A stretch of DNA of 64,000 nt from Roseovarius halotolerans (GCF_900172255.1 NZ_FWFU01000002.1:1-64000), one strand, 5' to 3'. Shown: positions 48,299-58,805, numbered from the stretch's first letter. The notes: a model not told the origin generated them from the sequence alone. Program-made: numbers and translations.

Positions 48299-48927
48299 TC
48301 CAGCCTCATCGTCAACAGCTTCACCCCCGCCGCCCCGAACAGCACTGCAAAGACCGCGTCGAACGCCCTTTGCGCGCGGGCATAGCCCCTTGCCACCCGA
48401 CCGATCGAGAACAGCATCGCATAGCCCACGAAGATCGTGACCGACAGGCCCAACAGCATCGCGAACCATTGCCAGACATGCGCCGCCCCGGCGCCCGTTT
48501 GCGCCCCGGCCCCACCCGGCAAGACCAGCGCATAGATCGCGCCCCAGGCCAGGATCGCCTTGGGATTGGTCAGGTGCAACAGCATCCCGCGCAGGAACAA
48601 CTGCCCCTGCGCAGGCTCGGCGCCGCGTCGCGTGACCGGGCGCAGCACCCGGCGCAGGCTCTTCAAGGCCAGCCAGATGAGATAGACCGCCCCCGCCAGC
48701 CGCACGACCTCGAAGACCCAGGCATGGGCCAGCATCACCGCGCTCATCCCCAGCGCCGCCGCCACACCCCAGGTCGCCGAACCGCAGGCCACGCCCAGCG
48801 CCAATGCCAGCCCGGCGGCGCGCCCGCTGCCCATCGAGGTGGCCGAAATCGCCAGTGTCGCCGGGCCGGGACTACCCGCCGCCACGAGCCACGCCGCAAG
48901 CACCAGTCCGGTCTCCGCCCAGGTCAT
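48295..48927 (-). CDS. LysE/RhtB family exporter
   Basis: This 210-residue membrane protein has about six helices and the family N-terminus [20 protein letters not shown] followed by [14 protein letters not shown] in the centre. Relatives export amino acids such as lysine, homoserine or threonine. It overlaps pdxJ and acpS by four bases on each side, so it is co-translated with two cofactor genes. Confidence 0.88.
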   Translation of the reverse strand: MTWAETGLVLAAWLVAAGSPGPATLAISATSMGSGRAAGLALALGVACGSATWGVAAALGMSAVMLAHAWVFEVVRLAGAVYLIWLALKSLRRVLRPVTRRGAEPAQGQLFLRGMLLHLTNPKAILAWGAIYALVLPGGAGAQTGAGAAHVWQWFAMLLGLSVTIFVGYAMLFSIGRVARGYARAQRAFDAVFAVLFGAAGVKLLTMRLE

Positions 48928-49673
48928 GCGCGCGCCGCATCCATCAATTCGCGCATCCGCGTGATCGCCGGGCCAAGCCCGTCGAAAATCGCCTCGGCAA
49001 TCAGGAAATGGCCGATATTGAGCTCGACCAGCTCGGGAATGGCGGCAATCGGCGCCACCGTGTCAAAGGTCAGCCCGTGCCCTGCATGCACCTCAAGCCC
49101 CAGACCTTGCGCCAGTTTCGCACCCGCCTTCAGCGCCTCCAGCTCGGCATCGCGCTTTTCGGTCTCGCCCTCGGCGTGAAAGTCGCAATAGGCGCCGGTA
49201 TGCAATTCGACCACCGCCGCGCCGATCCGCGCCGCCGCCTCGATCTGGCGGGGCTCATGGCCGATGAACAGCGACACCCGGCAGCCCGCCGCGCTGAGCG
49301 GGGCGATGAAGTCCGCCAGCCGGTTGTCATCCCCCGCCACGTCCAGCCCGCCCTCGGTGGTGCGCTCTTCGCGCTTTTCGGGAACGATGCAGACCGCGTG
49401 GGGCTTGTGGCGCAGGGCGATCGCCTGCATCTCGCCGGTCGCGGCCATCTCGAAATTCAACGGCCGCTCAAGCCCCTGGACCAGCCGCTCGATATCCGCG
49501 TCGCTGATATGGCGGCGGTCTTCGCGCAGATGCGCGGTGATGCCGTCCGCGCCGGCCGCCTCGGCCAGTTTCGCCGCCCTCAGCGGGTCGGGATAGGCGC
49601 TGCCGCGCGCGTTGCGCACGGTCGCCACATGGTCGATATTCACCCCAAGCCGCAACTTTTCGCCAGATGCCAT
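48924..49673 (-). CDS. pdxJ: Pyridoxine 5'-phosphate synthase
   Basis: This 249-residue enzyme closes the pyridoxine ring from 1-deoxyxylulose 5-phosphate and 3-amino-2-oxopropyl phosphate. The N-terminus [20 protein letters not shown] and the [15 protein letters not shown] block are diagnostic, as is [13 protein letters not shown]. The stop overlaps the LysE-family start. Confidence 0.96.
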   Translation of the reverse strand: MASGEKLRLGVNIDHVATVRNARGSAYPDPLRAAKLAEAAGADGITAHLREDRRHISDADIERLVQGLERPLNFEMAATGEMQAIALRHKPHAVCIVPEKREERTTEGGLDVAGDDNRLADFIAPLSAAGCRVSLFIGHEPRQIEAAARIGAAVVELHTGAYCDFHAEGETEKRDAELEALKAGAKLAQGLGLEVHAGHGLTFDTVAPIAAIPELVELNIGHFLIAEAIFDGLGPAITRMRELMDAARA

Positions 49674-49714
49674 GTCAGACGCCCTTTCCTCATCCCGCCG
49701 AGTCGCGGCCCAAC

Positions 49715-50377
49715 CTAGTCCTGTTTCTTCTTGGCGTCAGCCTTTTGCGCGGCCTTTTCGCGGATCGCGGCCCACTTGGCCTTGAGCGCGCCCTTGCGGC
49801 GGTTCTGGTAGGCCTGGATCACCGGCAGCGCGAGGTAATAGGCGATGGTCCCGGCAATCAGCCCGGCGACGATCCCGCCCACGAGATAGGGCAGGAACAC
49901 CTCGTCATAAAACAGCGTCAGATGGCTCCAGTCGGCGCTCTCGCCCGTAAAGATCGACCAGATATTGTGCTGAAGATCGCGCCCGGCATCCACGAACTTG
50001 CCGCCAAGCGACCGCTGCACCTCGTGACCGAAGGGAGCATGTCGGCCCATCAGGAAATGCCCCAGCTGCAACGACACGACGCCGATCGGCACGAAGGTCA
50101 GCGGATTGCCGACAAAGGTCGCCAGCAATGCGGCCAGGATATTGCCCCGCATCACCCAGGCCGCGCCTGCCGCCAGAAGGAAATGAAACCCGAAGAGCGG
50201 CGAAAACGTCACCATGACACCGGCAAAGATGCCCCTTGCGATGCGATGCGGCGGATCGGGCAGACGGTGCAGACGGTGCTTCACATAGCGCGCCGCGCGG
50301 GTCCAGCCGCCGCGCGGCCAGAAAAAGTCGGCGACGGCCTGCCAGATCGGTCGTCTGTCACGGCGCTTGAAGACCAC
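49715..50377 (-). CDS. DUF2062 family membrane protein
   Basis: This 220-residue protein has three to four hydrophobic helices and the DUF2062 core ([17 protein letters not shown], then [12 protein letters not shown]). The C-terminal 30 residues are strongly basic and probably cytosolic. It lies nine bases after the rel stop. No function is known for the family. Confidence 0.88.
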   Translation of the reverse strand: MVFKRRDRRPIWQAVADFFWPRGGWTRAARYVKHRLHRLPDPPHRIARGIFAGVMVTFSPLFGFHFLLAAGAAWVMRGNILAALLATFVGNPLTFVPIGVVSLQLGHFLMGRHAPFGHEVQRSLGGKFVDAGRDLQHNIWSIFTGESADWSHLTLFYDEVFLPYLVGGIVAGLIAGTIAYYLALPVIQAYQNRRKGALKAKWAAIREKAAQKADAKKKQD

Positions 50378-50386
50378 GTCGGGCTC

Positions 50387-52528
50387 CTAGGGTTCAATCT
50401 GTGTCGTGGCCCCGGTGCCGGGCGGGTTCCGGAGCCGCTCCACCGAAGCTACGTCGCTTTCCGCATCGAGCACCGAAATCACGCCATGCAGATGCTCCGC
50501 GTCGCGCAACTCGACATCGACGAACAGCCGGAAGAAGTCCGGCTTGCGGTCAACGAAAGTCAGGTCCGAGATATTGGCCTTCTGCTCTCCGATCAATGTG
50601 CAAATGCGGCCAAGCACACCCGCGTCGTTGCCAATCGTGATATCCAGCGTCACATCATAGGCCGCCGGATGGGTTCCCGAGTGCCAATGCAGGTCCAGCC
50701 ATCGTTGCGGCTGGTCGTCATAGGCCGACAGTGATTCGCAGTCGATGGCATGCACCACCACGCCGCGCCCGCGATAGGTGATGCCTACGATCCTTTCGCC
50801 CGGCAGGGGCTGACAGCAGCGCGCCCGCTCAAAGCTCTGGTCGGGCGAGAGGCCGATCACCGCGCGCTCGCGGCCCACTTCCTCGCCCGCATCGGGCACC
50901 AGGTCCGGATAAACGGCGTTCAGCACCTGATGCGCGGTCAGTTCGGCGCTTCCGAGCCGCGCCAGAACCTCCTCGCGCGTTTTCAGGCGCAGGGTGCGCG
51001 CCGCACTCTCCAGCGCCTTGTCGGTCGCCTTCTTGCCCACATGCTCAAAGGCCGAGCGCGCCAGTTCGCGGCCCAGCTTGATGAAACGGCCCCGATCCAG
51101 TTCGCGCAGGGCGCGGCGCACGGCGGCGCGGGCCTTGCCGGTGGTGGCGATGTCCAGCCATGTCGCCTGCGGGGTCTGACCGTCGGCGGTAATCACCTCG
51201 ACCGACTGGCCGTTCTTGATCCGGGTCCAGAGCGGCACCCGCATCCCGTCCACCTTGGCGCCCACCGTGGCGTTGCCGATCCGGGTGTGGATCGCATAGG
51301 CGAAATCGATCGGGGTCGCCCCGCGCGGCAGCTTGACCACGTCCCCCTTGGGGGTAAAGCAGAACACCTTGTCCGCATACATCTCCAGCTTGACCGCCTC
51401 GAGGAAATCCTCGTGATCCTCCTCGGCGTCGAATTGTTCGGTCAGGCTTGAAATCCACTTCGCCGGGTCCACCGCAAACGGGTTCCCGACCCGCACACCG
51501 TCGCGATAGGACCAATGCGCGGCGACGCCGGCCTCGGCCACGTCATGCATCTGGCGGGTGCGGATCTGCACCTCGACCCGCTTGCCGTCGCGCCCCGAAA
51601 CCGTGGTGTGAATCGAGCGATAGCCGTTCGACTTGGGCTGGCTGATGTAATCCTTGAACCGCCCCGGAACCGCGCGCCAGCGGCGGTGGATCGCGCCCAG
51701 CGCCGCATAGCAATCCTCTTCGCGATGCGCGATCACGCGAAAGCCGTAGATATCCGAGAGACGGGAAAAGCCCATCTCCTTTTCCTGCATCTTGCGCCAG
51801 ATCGAATAGGGCTTCTTGGCGCGCCCGAAGACCTCGGCCTCGATGCCGGCCTTGTCCAACTCAAGGCGCATGTCGCCGGTGATGCGCTCGACCACATCAC
51901 CGGTTTCACGCTGCAAGGTGATGAACCGGCGGATGATCGAGGCCCGCGCATCGGGGTTGAGCACGCGAAACGCCAGGTCCTCCAGCTCTTCGCGCATCCA
52001 TTGCATCCCCATGCGCCCGGCCAGCGGCGCGAAGATATCCATCGTCTCGCGCGCCTTCTGGCCCTGTTTCTCGGGGCGCATCGCGCGGATCGTGCGCATG
52101 TTGTGCAGGCGGTCCGCCAGCTTGACCAAGATCACCCGCAGGTCCTTGGACATGGCCATGAACAGCTTGCGAAAATTCTCGGCCTGCTTGGTCTCGGAGT
52201 TGGACAGCTGCAGATTGGTCAGCTTGGTGACGCCGTCGACCAGGTCGGCAACCTCGTCGCCGAACCGCTTGGCCACCCCGTCATAAGAGGCGCGGGTGTC
52301 CTCGATCGTGTCATGCAAAAGGGCGGTGACGATGGTGGCGTCGTCCAGCCGTTGCTCGGCCAGAATCGCGGCCACGGCAACCGGGTGGGTGAAATAGGGC
52401 TCGCCCGAATGGCGCACCTGGCCCTCATGCATCGCGCGGCCGTAATCATAGGCCGCGCGGATCAGCGCCTCATCGGTTTTGGGGTTGTAGGTGCGGACCA
52501 GCGCGACAAGGTCGTCAACCGCAATCAT
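50387..52528 (-). CDS. rel: Bifunctional (p)ppGpp synthetase/hydrolase
   Basis: This 713-residue RSH protein makes and degrades the stringent-response alarmone. The hydrolase domain has the metal-binding HD at 72-73 (LLHDTIEDT). The synthetase domain has YGFRVIAHREEDCYAALGA and KDYISQPKSNGYRSIHTTV, and TGS (LPRGATPIDFAYAIHTRIG) and C-terminal ACT domains follow. All parts of a long RSH are present, so it should be the sole Rel/SpoT of the cell. rpoZ precedes it by 30 bp. Confidence 0.95.
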   Translation of the reverse strand: MIAVDDLVALVRTYNPKTDEALIRAAYDYGRAMHEGQVRHSGEPYFTHPVAVAAILAEQRLDDATIVTALLHDTIEDTRASYDGVAKRFGDEVADLVDGVTKLTNLQLSNSETKQAENFRKLFMAMSKDLRVILVKLADRLHNMRTIRAMRPEKQGQKARETMDIFAPLAGRMGMQWMREELEDLAFRVLNPDARASIIRRFITLQRETGDVVERITGDMRLELDKAGIEAEVFGRAKKPYSIWRKMQEKEMGFSRLSDIYGFRVIAHREEDCYAALGAIHRRWRAVPGRFKDYISQPKSNGYRSIHTTVSGRDGKRVEVQIRTRQMHDVAEAGVAAHWSYRDGVRVGNPFAVDPAKWISSLTEQFDAEEDHEDFLEAVKLEMYADKVFCFTPKGDVVKLPRGATPIDFAYAIHTRIGNATVGAKVDGMRVPLWTRIKNGQSVEVITADGQTPQATWLDIATTGKARAAVRRALRELDRGRFIKLGRELARSAFEHVGKKATDKALESAARTLRLKTREEVLARLGSAELTAHQVLNAVYPDLVPDAGEEVGRERAVIGLSPDQSFERARCCQPLPGERIVGITYRGRGVVVHAIDCESLSAYDDQPQRWLDLHWHSGTHPAAYDVTLDITIGNDAGVLGRICTLIGEQKANISDLTFVDRKPDFFRLFVDVELRDAEHLHGVISVLDAESDVASVERLRNPPGTGATTQIEP

Positions 52529-52558
52529 GCCGTCCGCATCTCCGGTATCTGGTCCGGC

Positions 52559-52918
52559 TCAGCCCTGGCCCTGCGCTTCCATCAGCGCACGCAGCAGCTT
52601 TTCCTCGGACATGTCATCATCGGCCGCCGGTTTGTCCGGCTCGCCGCCACCCATCAACAGGGCCATCGAATCCTCTTCGGGTTCGTCCACCTCGATCTGG
52701 GTCTGGTTCGATTCGATCAGACGCTCGCGCAGCTCATCCGCCGACTGGGTTTCCTCTGCGATCTCGCGCAGGGCGACGACGGGGTTCTTGTCGTTGTCGC
52801 GATCGACCGTGATCGGCGCGCCAGCGGCCACTTCGCGTGCGCGATGCGCAGCCAGCATCACCAGCTCAAATCGGTTGGGAACCTTGTCGACACAATCTTC
52901 AGTGGTAACGCGGGCCAT
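52559..52918 (-). CDS. rpoZ: RNA polymerase omega subunit
   Basis: This 119-residue omega subunit has [20 protein letters not shown] at the start, the AHRAREV helix and an acidic C-terminal tail. It aids RNA polymerase assembly and, with DksA, ppGpp sensing. It is placed directly before rel, as is usual in bacteria. Confidence 0.96.
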   Translation of the reverse strand: MARVTTEDCVDKVPNRFELVMLAAHRAREVAAGAPITVDRDNDKNPVVALREIAEETQSADELRERLIESNQTQIEVDEPEEDSMALLMGGGEPDKPAADDDMSEEKLLRALMEAQGQG

Positions 52919-52998
52919 GGGACCTCCGGATAAGTCGTAAGTCGTCTTGCAAGAGACCGCCTATCTAAGACCTCGCAACCGGATTTACAAGCAGAGAA

Positions 52999-53304
52999 TC
53001 AGCCCCGCCGCGCCTGTGGGCCAAGGCCCGCGCAGTTCCCGTCCGCCGCCCCGGCAAGGTGCATCGCCTCGCGCCGCAACCGCGCCGCCTCGGCCTGTTC
53101 GAGGCCGGCCAGCGCCGCCGCCTCGTCGCCGCCGCTGCGCTCGAGCGCCCGCTGCCAGACGCGCCTGACCGAGCGCGCCGACCACGGCAGCGTCGCCTCT
53201 GCGAGCCAGCGGCGCGCCGCGCGCGGCAGGCGGTCGTATTCGGCCATCGGGTCGCCCGACGGGCGGCGGCGCATCGGCAGGCCGGTGCGGCAGTTGCGCG
53301 CCAT
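52999..53304 (-). CDS. Small basic protein, DUF6525-like
   Basis: This protein of about 101 residues is rich in Arg. It has GLPMRRRPSGDPMAEYDRLP and RRWLAEATLPWSARSVRRVW, a pattern I associate with a Rhodobacteraceae family of unknown function. Its ATG is one base after the COG0523 GTPase stop, so the two are translated together. Pairing with a metal GTPase suggests a helper role, but nothing in the sequence shows a metal site (two Cys only). Confidence 0.6.
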   Translation of the reverse strand: MARNCRTGLPMRRRPSGDPMAEYDRLPRAARRWLAEATLPWSARSVRRVWQRALERSGGDEAAALAGLEQAEAARLRREAMHLAGAADGNCAGLGPQARRG

Positions 53305-53305
53305 C

Positions 53306-54523
53306 TCAGGCCGCCGCTGGCCGCCGCCACGCCGGGAACGGATCGCTGAGCCCGGCAAGTTCCTCGGGCGCGAACCGGGCCTCGGGGCCGGTCAGCGCCG
53401 CATCCAGCGCGGCGGTGATCGCGGCGCGGTCCATGCCGGTCCCGATAAAGACCAGCTCCTGACGCCGGTCGCCGAACGGCTCCTGCCAGTGACGTTCAAG
53501 ATACTGCCGCGCCTGCGGGTGATCGGGCCAGCGCTCCGACGGGATCGTCGCCCACCAGGTGCCCAGCGGCGCCACCCGCGACAAGGCCCCGGCAAGACTG
53601 AACTCGGCCACCCAGTCAGGCCGCGTCGCCAGCCAGAAATGCCCCTTGGCGCGGATCACGCCGGGCAGCGGCCCGTTCAGCACCGCATGCAGGCGCTCAG
53701 GGTCGAACGGCCGGCGCGCGCGATAGACAAAGGAGCCCACACCGTATTCCTCGGTTTCCGGCACATGGTCGGCAAAGCCGTAAAGCTCCTTGGCCCAGAG
53801 CGGATGGTCATGCGCCTTGTCAAAGTCGAACAGGCCGGTATCGAGGACCTCCCCGGCCGCGACCTCGGCGAAATCGGTCTCGATGATGCGCGCATCGGCA
53901 TTGAGACTGCGCACCACCTTGCGGGCCGCGTCCAGCCGCTCTCGCCCGGCATCGGTGACCTTGTTCAGGACGACGACATCGGCGAACTCGATCTGGTCGA
54001 CCAGCAGGTCGACAAGCGTGCGGTCATCCGCGTCACCCGCCACTTCGCCGCGGTCACTCAGGAAATCATGGCTGGAGTAATTCTCCAGCAGGTTCACCGC
54101 ATCGACCACCGTCACCATCGTATCGAGCCGCGCCACATCCGACAGACTCTCGCCCGCCTCGTCGCGGAACTCGAATGTCGCCGCAACCGGCAGCGGCTCG
54201 GCGATGCCTGTCGACTCGACCAGCAGGTAATCGAAACGCCCCTCTTCCGAGAGGCGGCGCACCTCCTGCAAGAGATCGTCGCGCAGGGTGCAGCAGATGC
54301 AGCCATTGGTCATTTCGACAAGGGTTTCCTCGGTCTGGCTCAGGTCGGCACCGCCCTCGCGCACCAGGTCGGCATCGATATTCACCTCGGACATGTCATT
54401 CACGATCACCGCCACGCGGCGGCCCTCGCGATTGTTCAGAACATTGTTGAGCAGCGTGGTCTTGCCCGCGCCCAGAAAACCCGAAAGCACGGTGACTGGC
54501 AGGCGGCGGTCCGGTTGCGGCAT
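53306..54523 (-). CDS. COG0523 family metal-chaperone GTPase
   Basis: This 405-residue G3E GTPase has Walker A GFLGAGKT at 15-22, the metal-binding CxCC motif (GCICC, Cys75, 77 and 78), SEVNID for the Switch region and NKVTD for the base specificity loop. The C-terminal CobW_C domain begins near 250 ([17 protein letters not shown]). Members deliver Zn or other metals when scarce. GGAG precedes the ATG at 54523. A Zur-like palindrome 37-51 bp upstream implies zinc control. Confidence 0.9.
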   Translation of the reverse strand: MPQPDRRLPVTVLSGFLGAGKTTLLNNVLNNREGRRVAVIVNDMSEVNIDADLVREGGADLSQTEETLVEMTNGCICCTLRDDLLQEVRRLSEEGRFDYLLVESTGIAEPLPVAATFEFRDEAGESLSDVARLDTMVTVVDAVNLLENYSSHDFLSDRGEVAGDADDRTLVDLLVDQIEFADVVVLNKVTDAGRERLDAARKVVRSLNADARIIETDFAEVAAGEVLDTGLFDFDKAHDHPLWAKELYGFADHVPETEEYGVGSFVYRARRPFDPERLHAVLNGPLPGVIRAKGHFWLATRPDWVAEFSLAGALSRVAPLGTWWATIPSERWPDHPQARQYLERHWQEPFGDRRQELVFIGTGMDRAAITAALDAALTGPEARFAPEELAGLSDPFPAWRRPAAA

Positions 54524-54559
54524 ATTGGGGCTCCTGTGATCGGTCGGTAACAGATGTGA

Positions 54560-54574
54560 TGTTATACTATTACA
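54560..54574 (-). promoter_or_regulatory. Zur-box-like palindrome before the COG0523 gene
   Basis: TGTTATACTATTACA is a near-palindrome with 12 of its 15 positions self-complementary, close to the alphaproteobacterial Zur consensus with TGTTATA half-sites. Its position in an 88-bp gap before a zinc-type GTPase supports it. Confidence 0.55.
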
Positions 54575-54611
54575 ACCACTGCCCAGCCGAATGCAACCCG
54601 CCATCTTGAGG

Positions 54612-55178
54612 CTAAAGCGCCACCACCTCCGACAATGCGTCGTCGGGCAAGGCGTCGCGCATCTCGACCACCGTTCGCCCCAGCACCGGGTGGCGCCACT
54701 CCGGCGCCACATCGGCCAGCGGCACCAGCACGAAGGCGCGCTCGTGCATCCGCGGATGCGGCAGGATCAGGCGATCCGGGGCCTCGCTCTGCTGCGCATC
54801 GGGCGCAAGGTCATGCCAGGCCTGATAGGTGGCAGCATCCGGCAGCACCGCATCGCCCGCCCCGATCAGGTCCAGGTCCAGCGTCCTCTGCCCCCAGCGT
54901 TTCACGCGTTCGCGCCCGAATTCGGCCTCGACCCGGTGCAGCAGGTTCAAGACCGCTTCGGGCGCAGCGTCACAGGCGATCCTCGCCGCGGCATTGACGT
55001 AATCGGGGCCGGCACCGGGCGGAAAACAGGGCGTGCGATAGAACCGGCTGACCGCCAGCAATTCACAACCGCTGGATGCAATCCGATCCAGCGCCGCACG
55101 CAGAGTCTCAACCGATTCACCTTTTGCAGAAGGCATGTTTCCGCCCAATGCGACCAGATGGGATTTGTCAAAAAACAT
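54612..55178 (-). CDS. folK: 2-amino-4-hydroxy-6-hydroxymethyldihydropteridine diphosphokinase
   Basis: This protein of about 188 residues is HPPK of folate synthesis, using ATP to pyrophosphorylate the pterin. The signature [16 protein letters not shown] and the [19 protein letters not shown] block are complete. The ATG at 55178 is preferred over weak upstream TTG/GTG codons. It has its own promoter region, divergent from the NYN gene. Confidence 0.94.
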   Translation of the reverse strand: MFFDKSHLVALGGNMPSAKGESVETLRAALDRIASSGCELLAVSRFYRTPCFPPGAGPDYVNAAARIACDAAPEAVLNLLHRVEAEFGRERVKRWGQRTLDLDLIGAGDAVLPDAATYQAWHDLAPDAQQSEAPDRLILPHPRMHERAFVLVPLADVAPEWRHPVLGRTVVEMRDALPDDALSEVVAL

Positions 55179-55321
55179 CACCAACCTATCCTTATGGATG
55201 TGTAAACACTATTGCTTATCTCGTCACAACGCCTAGTTTCGCCAGCTATCTTCGGCCCGGTTCGACCCACTCACTTAGTAAATTTCAGGGGCGGAGACGA
55301 TAAACCGGAAGGATTTTGTGT

Positions 55322-55894
55322 ATGTTCTACAAGGACGAACGGCTTGCGCTGTTCATCGATGGTTCCAACCTATATGCGGCGGCAAAGGCGCTTGGGTTCG
55401 ACATCGATTATAAACTGCTACGCGCCGAGTTCATGCGCCGTGGCAAATTGTTGCGTGCCTTCTACTATACCGCGATGCTGGAGAATGACGAATATTCGCC
55501 GATCCGCCCGCTGGTCGATTGGCTGAATTATAACGGTTTCTCCATGGTGACAAAACCCGCCAAGGAATACACCGACAGCCAGGGCCGGCGAAAGGTCAAG
55601 GGCAACATGGATATCGAGCTGACCGTGGACGCGATGGAACTTGCGCCCCGGATCGACCATATCGTGCTGTTCTCGGGTGATGGCGATTTCCGTCCGCTGG
55701 TCGAAAGCCTGCAACGTCAGGGCGTGCGCGTGTCGGTGGTCTCGACCATCCGCAGCCAGCCGCCGATGATCGCCGACGACCTGCGCCGTCAGGCCGATAA
55801 TTTCATCGAACTCGAGGATCTCAAGGACGTGATCGGCCGCCCGCCGCGCGAGTCGACGAACAGCCGCGAGGACGTCTTCGAACAAGAAGACTGA
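55322..55894 (+). CDS. NYN-domain protein (LabA/DUF88 family)
   Basis: This 190-residue protein has the NYN nuclease fold: LALFIDGSNLYAAAKALGFD at the start with the first catalytic Asp, FYYTAMLENDE, and LFSGDGDFRPLVESLQRQG with two further acidic residues. All acidic positions are kept, so RNase activity is likely. GGAAGGA eight bases upstream fixes the ATG at 55322. A GC-rich hairpin ends the unit. Confidence 0.9.
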   Translation: MFYKDERLALFIDGSNLYAAAKALGFDIDYKLLRAEFMRRGKLLRAFYYTAMLENDEYSPIRPLVDWLNYNGFSMVTKPAKEYTDSQGRRKVKGNMDIELTVDAMELAPRIDHIVLFSGDGDFRPLVESLQRQGVRVSVVSTIRSQPPMIADDLRRQADNFIELEDLKDVIGRPPRESTNSREDVFEQED

Positions 55895-55922
55895 GCCCGG
55901 CCAATACCGACAACGTCACAGC

Positions 55923-55957
55923 GCAAACCCCGCCATGCTCCGCATCGCGGGGTTTGC
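55923..55957 (+). terminator. Hairpin terminator after the NYN gene
   Basis: GCAAACCCCGC (55923-55933) pairs exactly with GCGGGGTTTGC (55947-55957) around 13 bases. It lies 29 bp past the stop and lacks a long T run. Confidence 0.65.
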
Positions 55958-56040
55958 AGCTTCACGACCCGGCTTTCTCCCGATCGCCTCTGGACGTGCT
56001 GCGCCCTTGACCTTAGGTCTGGGCCAGACAGGAGACCGCC

Positions 56041-56994
56041 ATGACCACCAGACCCCCGCTCACGCTATACCTTGCGGCGCCGCGCGGCTTTTGCGCGGGC
56101 GTGGATCGCGCCATCAAGATCGTCGAACTGGCGCTTCAGAAATGGGGCGCGCCGGTCTATGTGCGTCACGAGATCGTTCACAACAAGTTCGTCGTCGATG
56201 ACCTGCGCGCCAAGGGGGCGGTATTCGTCGAGGAACTCGATGAATGCCCCGATGACCGCCCCGTCATCTTTTCCGCCCACGGCGTCCCCAAATCCGTCCC
56301 CGCCGAGGCCGCCAACCGCCAGATGCTCTATGTGGACGCGACCTGCCCGCTGGTTTCCAAGGTCCATATCGAGGCCGAGCGCCACCACGAGAATGGGCTC
56401 CAGATCGTCATGATCGGCCATGCCGGTCATCCCGAGACGATCGGCACGATGGGGCAACTGCCCGACGGCGAGGTTCTGCTTGTGGAAACCCCGTCAGACG
56501 TGCCCGCCCTCGATGTGCGCGACCCCGAGCGGCTGGCCTTCGTCACCCAGACGACCCTGTCGATCGACGACACCGCCGATATCGTTGCCGCCCTGAGGGC
56601 GCGTTTCCCCTCCATCAAAGGCCCCCACAAGGAAGACATCTGCTACGCCACCACCAACCGTCAGGAGGCGGTCAAGGCGATGGCGCCTCATGCGGACGCG
56701 ATGCTGGTGGTGGGCGCGCCCAACTCGTCGAACTCCCGCCGCCTCGTCGAAGTCGGCGCCAAGGCGGGGTGCGGCTATTCTCAGCTTGTGCAACGCGCGG
56801 GCGACATCGACTGGCGCGCACTCGATGGCATCGCATCGATCGGCATCACCGCCGGGGCCAGCGCCCCAGAGGTGCTGGTGAACGAAGTGATCGACGCCTT
56901 CCGCGACCGCTATGACGTGACCATCGAACTGGTCGAGACCGCGCAGGAGAATGTCGAGTTCAAGGTGCCCCGCGTGATGCGCGAAACCGCCTGA
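56041..56994 (+). CDS. ispH: 4-hydroxy-3-methylbut-2-enyl diphosphate reductase
   Basis: This 317-residue final enzyme of the MEP isoprenoid pathway uses an iron-sulfur cluster. The three cluster cysteines are at 18 (RGFCAG), 102 (DATCPLVSK) and 201 ([11 protein letters not shown]). TQTTLSIDD and the SSNSRRL block for substrate binding are also present. It opens the rightward group ispH-lysE-DUF3429-gst-rnhA. Confidence 0.97.
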   Translation: MTTRPPLTLYLAAPRGFCAGVDRAIKIVELALQKWGAPVYVRHEIVHNKFVVDDLRAKGAVFVEELDECPDDRPVIFSAHGVPKSVPAEAANRQMLYVDATCPLVSKVHIEAERHHENGLQIVMIGHAGHPETIGTMGQLPDGEVLLVETPSDVPALDVRDPERLAFVTQTTLSIDDTADIVAALRARFPSIKGPHKEDICYATTNRQEAVKAMAPHADAMLVVGAPNSSNSRRLVEVGAKAGCGYSQLVQRAGDIDWRALDGIASIGITAGASAPEVLVNEVIDAFRDRYDVTIELVETAQENVEFKVPRVMRETA

Positions 56995-57056
56995 CGCGGC
57001 TTGACAGCCCCGCGCGGCTGTGGCCCCTCTTGAACGGTCTCACGAAAGGGGGGCGC

Positions 57057-57671
57057 ATGAGCCTTCAGTTTCTCATCACCGCCCTCGTGGTGGTCATCGC
57101 GCCCGGAACGGGCGTCATCTACACGCTGGCCATCGGGCTCGGGCAGGGGCGGAGCGCCGCGCTCATGGCGGCGCTTGGCTGCACGCTCGGCATCGTCCCG
57201 GCCCTGCTGGCGGCGGTGCTGGGGCTGGCGACGCTGCTGCATATGTCGGCGCTGCTGTTTCAGGTCGTGAAATTCGCCGGCGTGGCCTATCTGCTCTGGC
57301 TGGCATGGCAGGCGCTCAGATCCGACGGCGCGCTCAGCCTTCGCCCCGAAGCACGCCCCGAACCCGGACTTGCCATCGCCCGGCGCGGCGCGCTGATCAA
57401 CATCCTCAATCCCAAGCTCTCGATCTTCTTCCTCGCGCTGCTGCCGCCATTCCTTTCCGGCAATCCCGCCACCGCCGCCGCCGAAATGATGGGCCTTGGC
57501 GCGATCTTCATGGGGCTGACCTTCGCCGTCTTCGCGATCTATGGCAGCTTCGCCGCTGCCATGCGTGACCGGCTCCTGTCCTCGGCGCGCGCGATGCGCT
57601 GGCTCAATCGCAGCTTCGCCGCGATATTCGGCGCGCTGGCGGCACGCCTCGCACTGGAGAAAGCCGCATGA
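57057..57671 (+). CDS. LysE/RhtB family exporter, second copy
   Basis: This 204-residue protein has six hydrophobic helices, VIAPGTGVIYTLAIGLGQGR at the start, and NILNPKLSIFFLALLPPFL in the middle, the family's diagnostic region. AAGGGGGG lies just before the ATG at 57057. The stop overlaps the next start (ATGA). Substrate unknown. Confidence 0.88.
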   Translation: MSLQFLITALVVVIAPGTGVIYTLAIGLGQGRSAALMAALGCTLGIVPALLAAVLGLATLLHMSALLFQVVKFAGVAYLLWLAWQALRSDGALSLRPEARPEPGLAIARRGALINILNPKLSIFFLALLPPFLSGNPATAAAEMMGLGAIFMGLTFAVFAIYGSFAAAMRDRLLSSARAMRWLNRSFAAIFGALAARLALEKAA

Positions 57672-58120
57672 CGACCATCCCCCGCGCCCCCTTGCTGCTT
57701 GGCCTTGCCGGGCTGATCCCATTTGTCTGGGGGGCGCTGACGGTGCTCATCCCCGATCTCGGCATCTGGACCAGCCAGACCCTCGGCGGGCGCTTCGTCG
57801 GGCCATACGTCATGCTGTTCTACGGCGCGGTGATCCTCAGCTTCATGTCGGGGGCGCTCTGGGGCTTTGCGACGCGGCTCAAGGGTGCACAGGCCGCAAC
57901 CGGCTATGGGCTCGCCGTTCTGCCCGCGCTCTGGGCGTTCTTCATGACGGGGGGCGGGCCGACCGGCTCGGGGGTCTCGCTGATGATGGGGTTCATCGGC
58001 ATTCTGGGGCTCGACTGGCTGTTCTGGTATCATGGCGCTGCACCCGAATGGTGGATGGCCCTGCGCCTGCCGCTGACCGCGGTGGTGGTGACATGCCTTG
58101 GAATCGGCGTGTTCTTCTGA
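57668..58120 (+). CDS. DUF3429 family membrane protein
   Basis: This 150-residue protein has four to five hydrophobic helices, LGLAGLIPFVWGALTVL near the N-terminus, and YGAVILSFMSGALWGF, which is the DUF3429 core. The family has no known function. It is coupled to the LysE-type gene by a four-base overlap. Confidence 0.85.
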   Translation: MTTIPRAPLLLGLAGLIPFVWGALTVLIPDLGIWTSQTLGGRFVGPYVMLFYGAVILSFMSGALWGFATRLKGAQAATGYGLAVLPALWAFFMTGGGPTGSGVSLMMGFIGILGLDWLFWYHGAAPEWWMALRLPLTAVVVTCLGIGVFF

Positions 58121-58184
58121 CCCCGCTGCACCCGCCCCGCCACACCGATTGACAGCCTCCCATCCAGCCTGCATCAGGAACGCC

Positions 58185-58805
58185 ATGACCGATCTCACGC
58201 TCTATTCAATGCCCTCCTCGGGCAATAGCTACAAGGTGCGGCTGCTGCTATCCCTGCTGGGACGCCCCTATCGCCACATCCCCTGCGAGGCCGCCTCCGA
58301 GGCACTGGAGCGCGCGCAGGCCGAAGGCCGCCTGCCGCTGGGCAAGCTGCCCGCGCTGCACCTGCCCGATGGCACCATCCTGTCGGAATCGAACGCGATC
58401 CTCTGGTATCTCGCCCAGGGCAGCGCCTGGATTCCCACCGATCCCACGGCCCAGGCGCAGATGCTGGCCTGGATGTTCTTCGAGCAGAACCGCCACGAGC
58501 CGGTCATCGCCGTGCGCGCCTCGCTGCGCTGCTATGCGCACCGCGCGCCCGACGCCACGCCCGAACGCATGGCCGCCCTGCTCCACGAGGGCAACGCGAT
58601 CCTCTCGCTGCTCGATCAGGCCCTTCAGGGGCGCGACTGGCTGCTGGGCGATACGCCCAGCCTCGCCGATATCGCGCTTTACGCCTATACCCACAGCGCC
58701 GGGTCGCGCGGCGGGTTCGACATGGCGCCCTTCGGCTCGATCAACGCCTGGTGCGCCCGGATGCACGCCCTGCCCGGCCATGTGGAGCTGTTCCAGGATG
58801 CCTGA
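58185..58805 (+). CDS. Glutathione S-transferase family protein
   Basis: This 206-residue protein has an N-terminal thioredoxin fold with Ser in [14 protein letters not shown] as probable thiol-activating residue, [20 protein letters not shown] containing the glutathione-binding cis-Pro and ESNAI, and an alpha-helical C-terminal domain ending in [12 protein letters not shown]. An AGGA site precedes the ATG. It overlaps rnhA by eight bases. Confidence 0.92.
   Translation: MTDLTLYSMPSSGNSYKVRLLLSLLGRPYRHIPCEAASEALERAQAEGRLPLGKLPALHLPDGTILSESNAILWYLAQGSAWIPTDPTAQAQMLAWMFFEQNRHEPVIAVRASLRCYAHRAPDATPERMAALLHEGNAILSLLDQALQGRDWLLGDTPSLADIALYAYTHSAGSRGGFDMAPFGSINAWCARMHALPGHVELFQDA

Noticed and set aside
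48369-49718. Rightward open frames over the LysE, pdxJ and acpS region
   Set aside because: All oppose genes with clear active-site motifs and overlapping starts.
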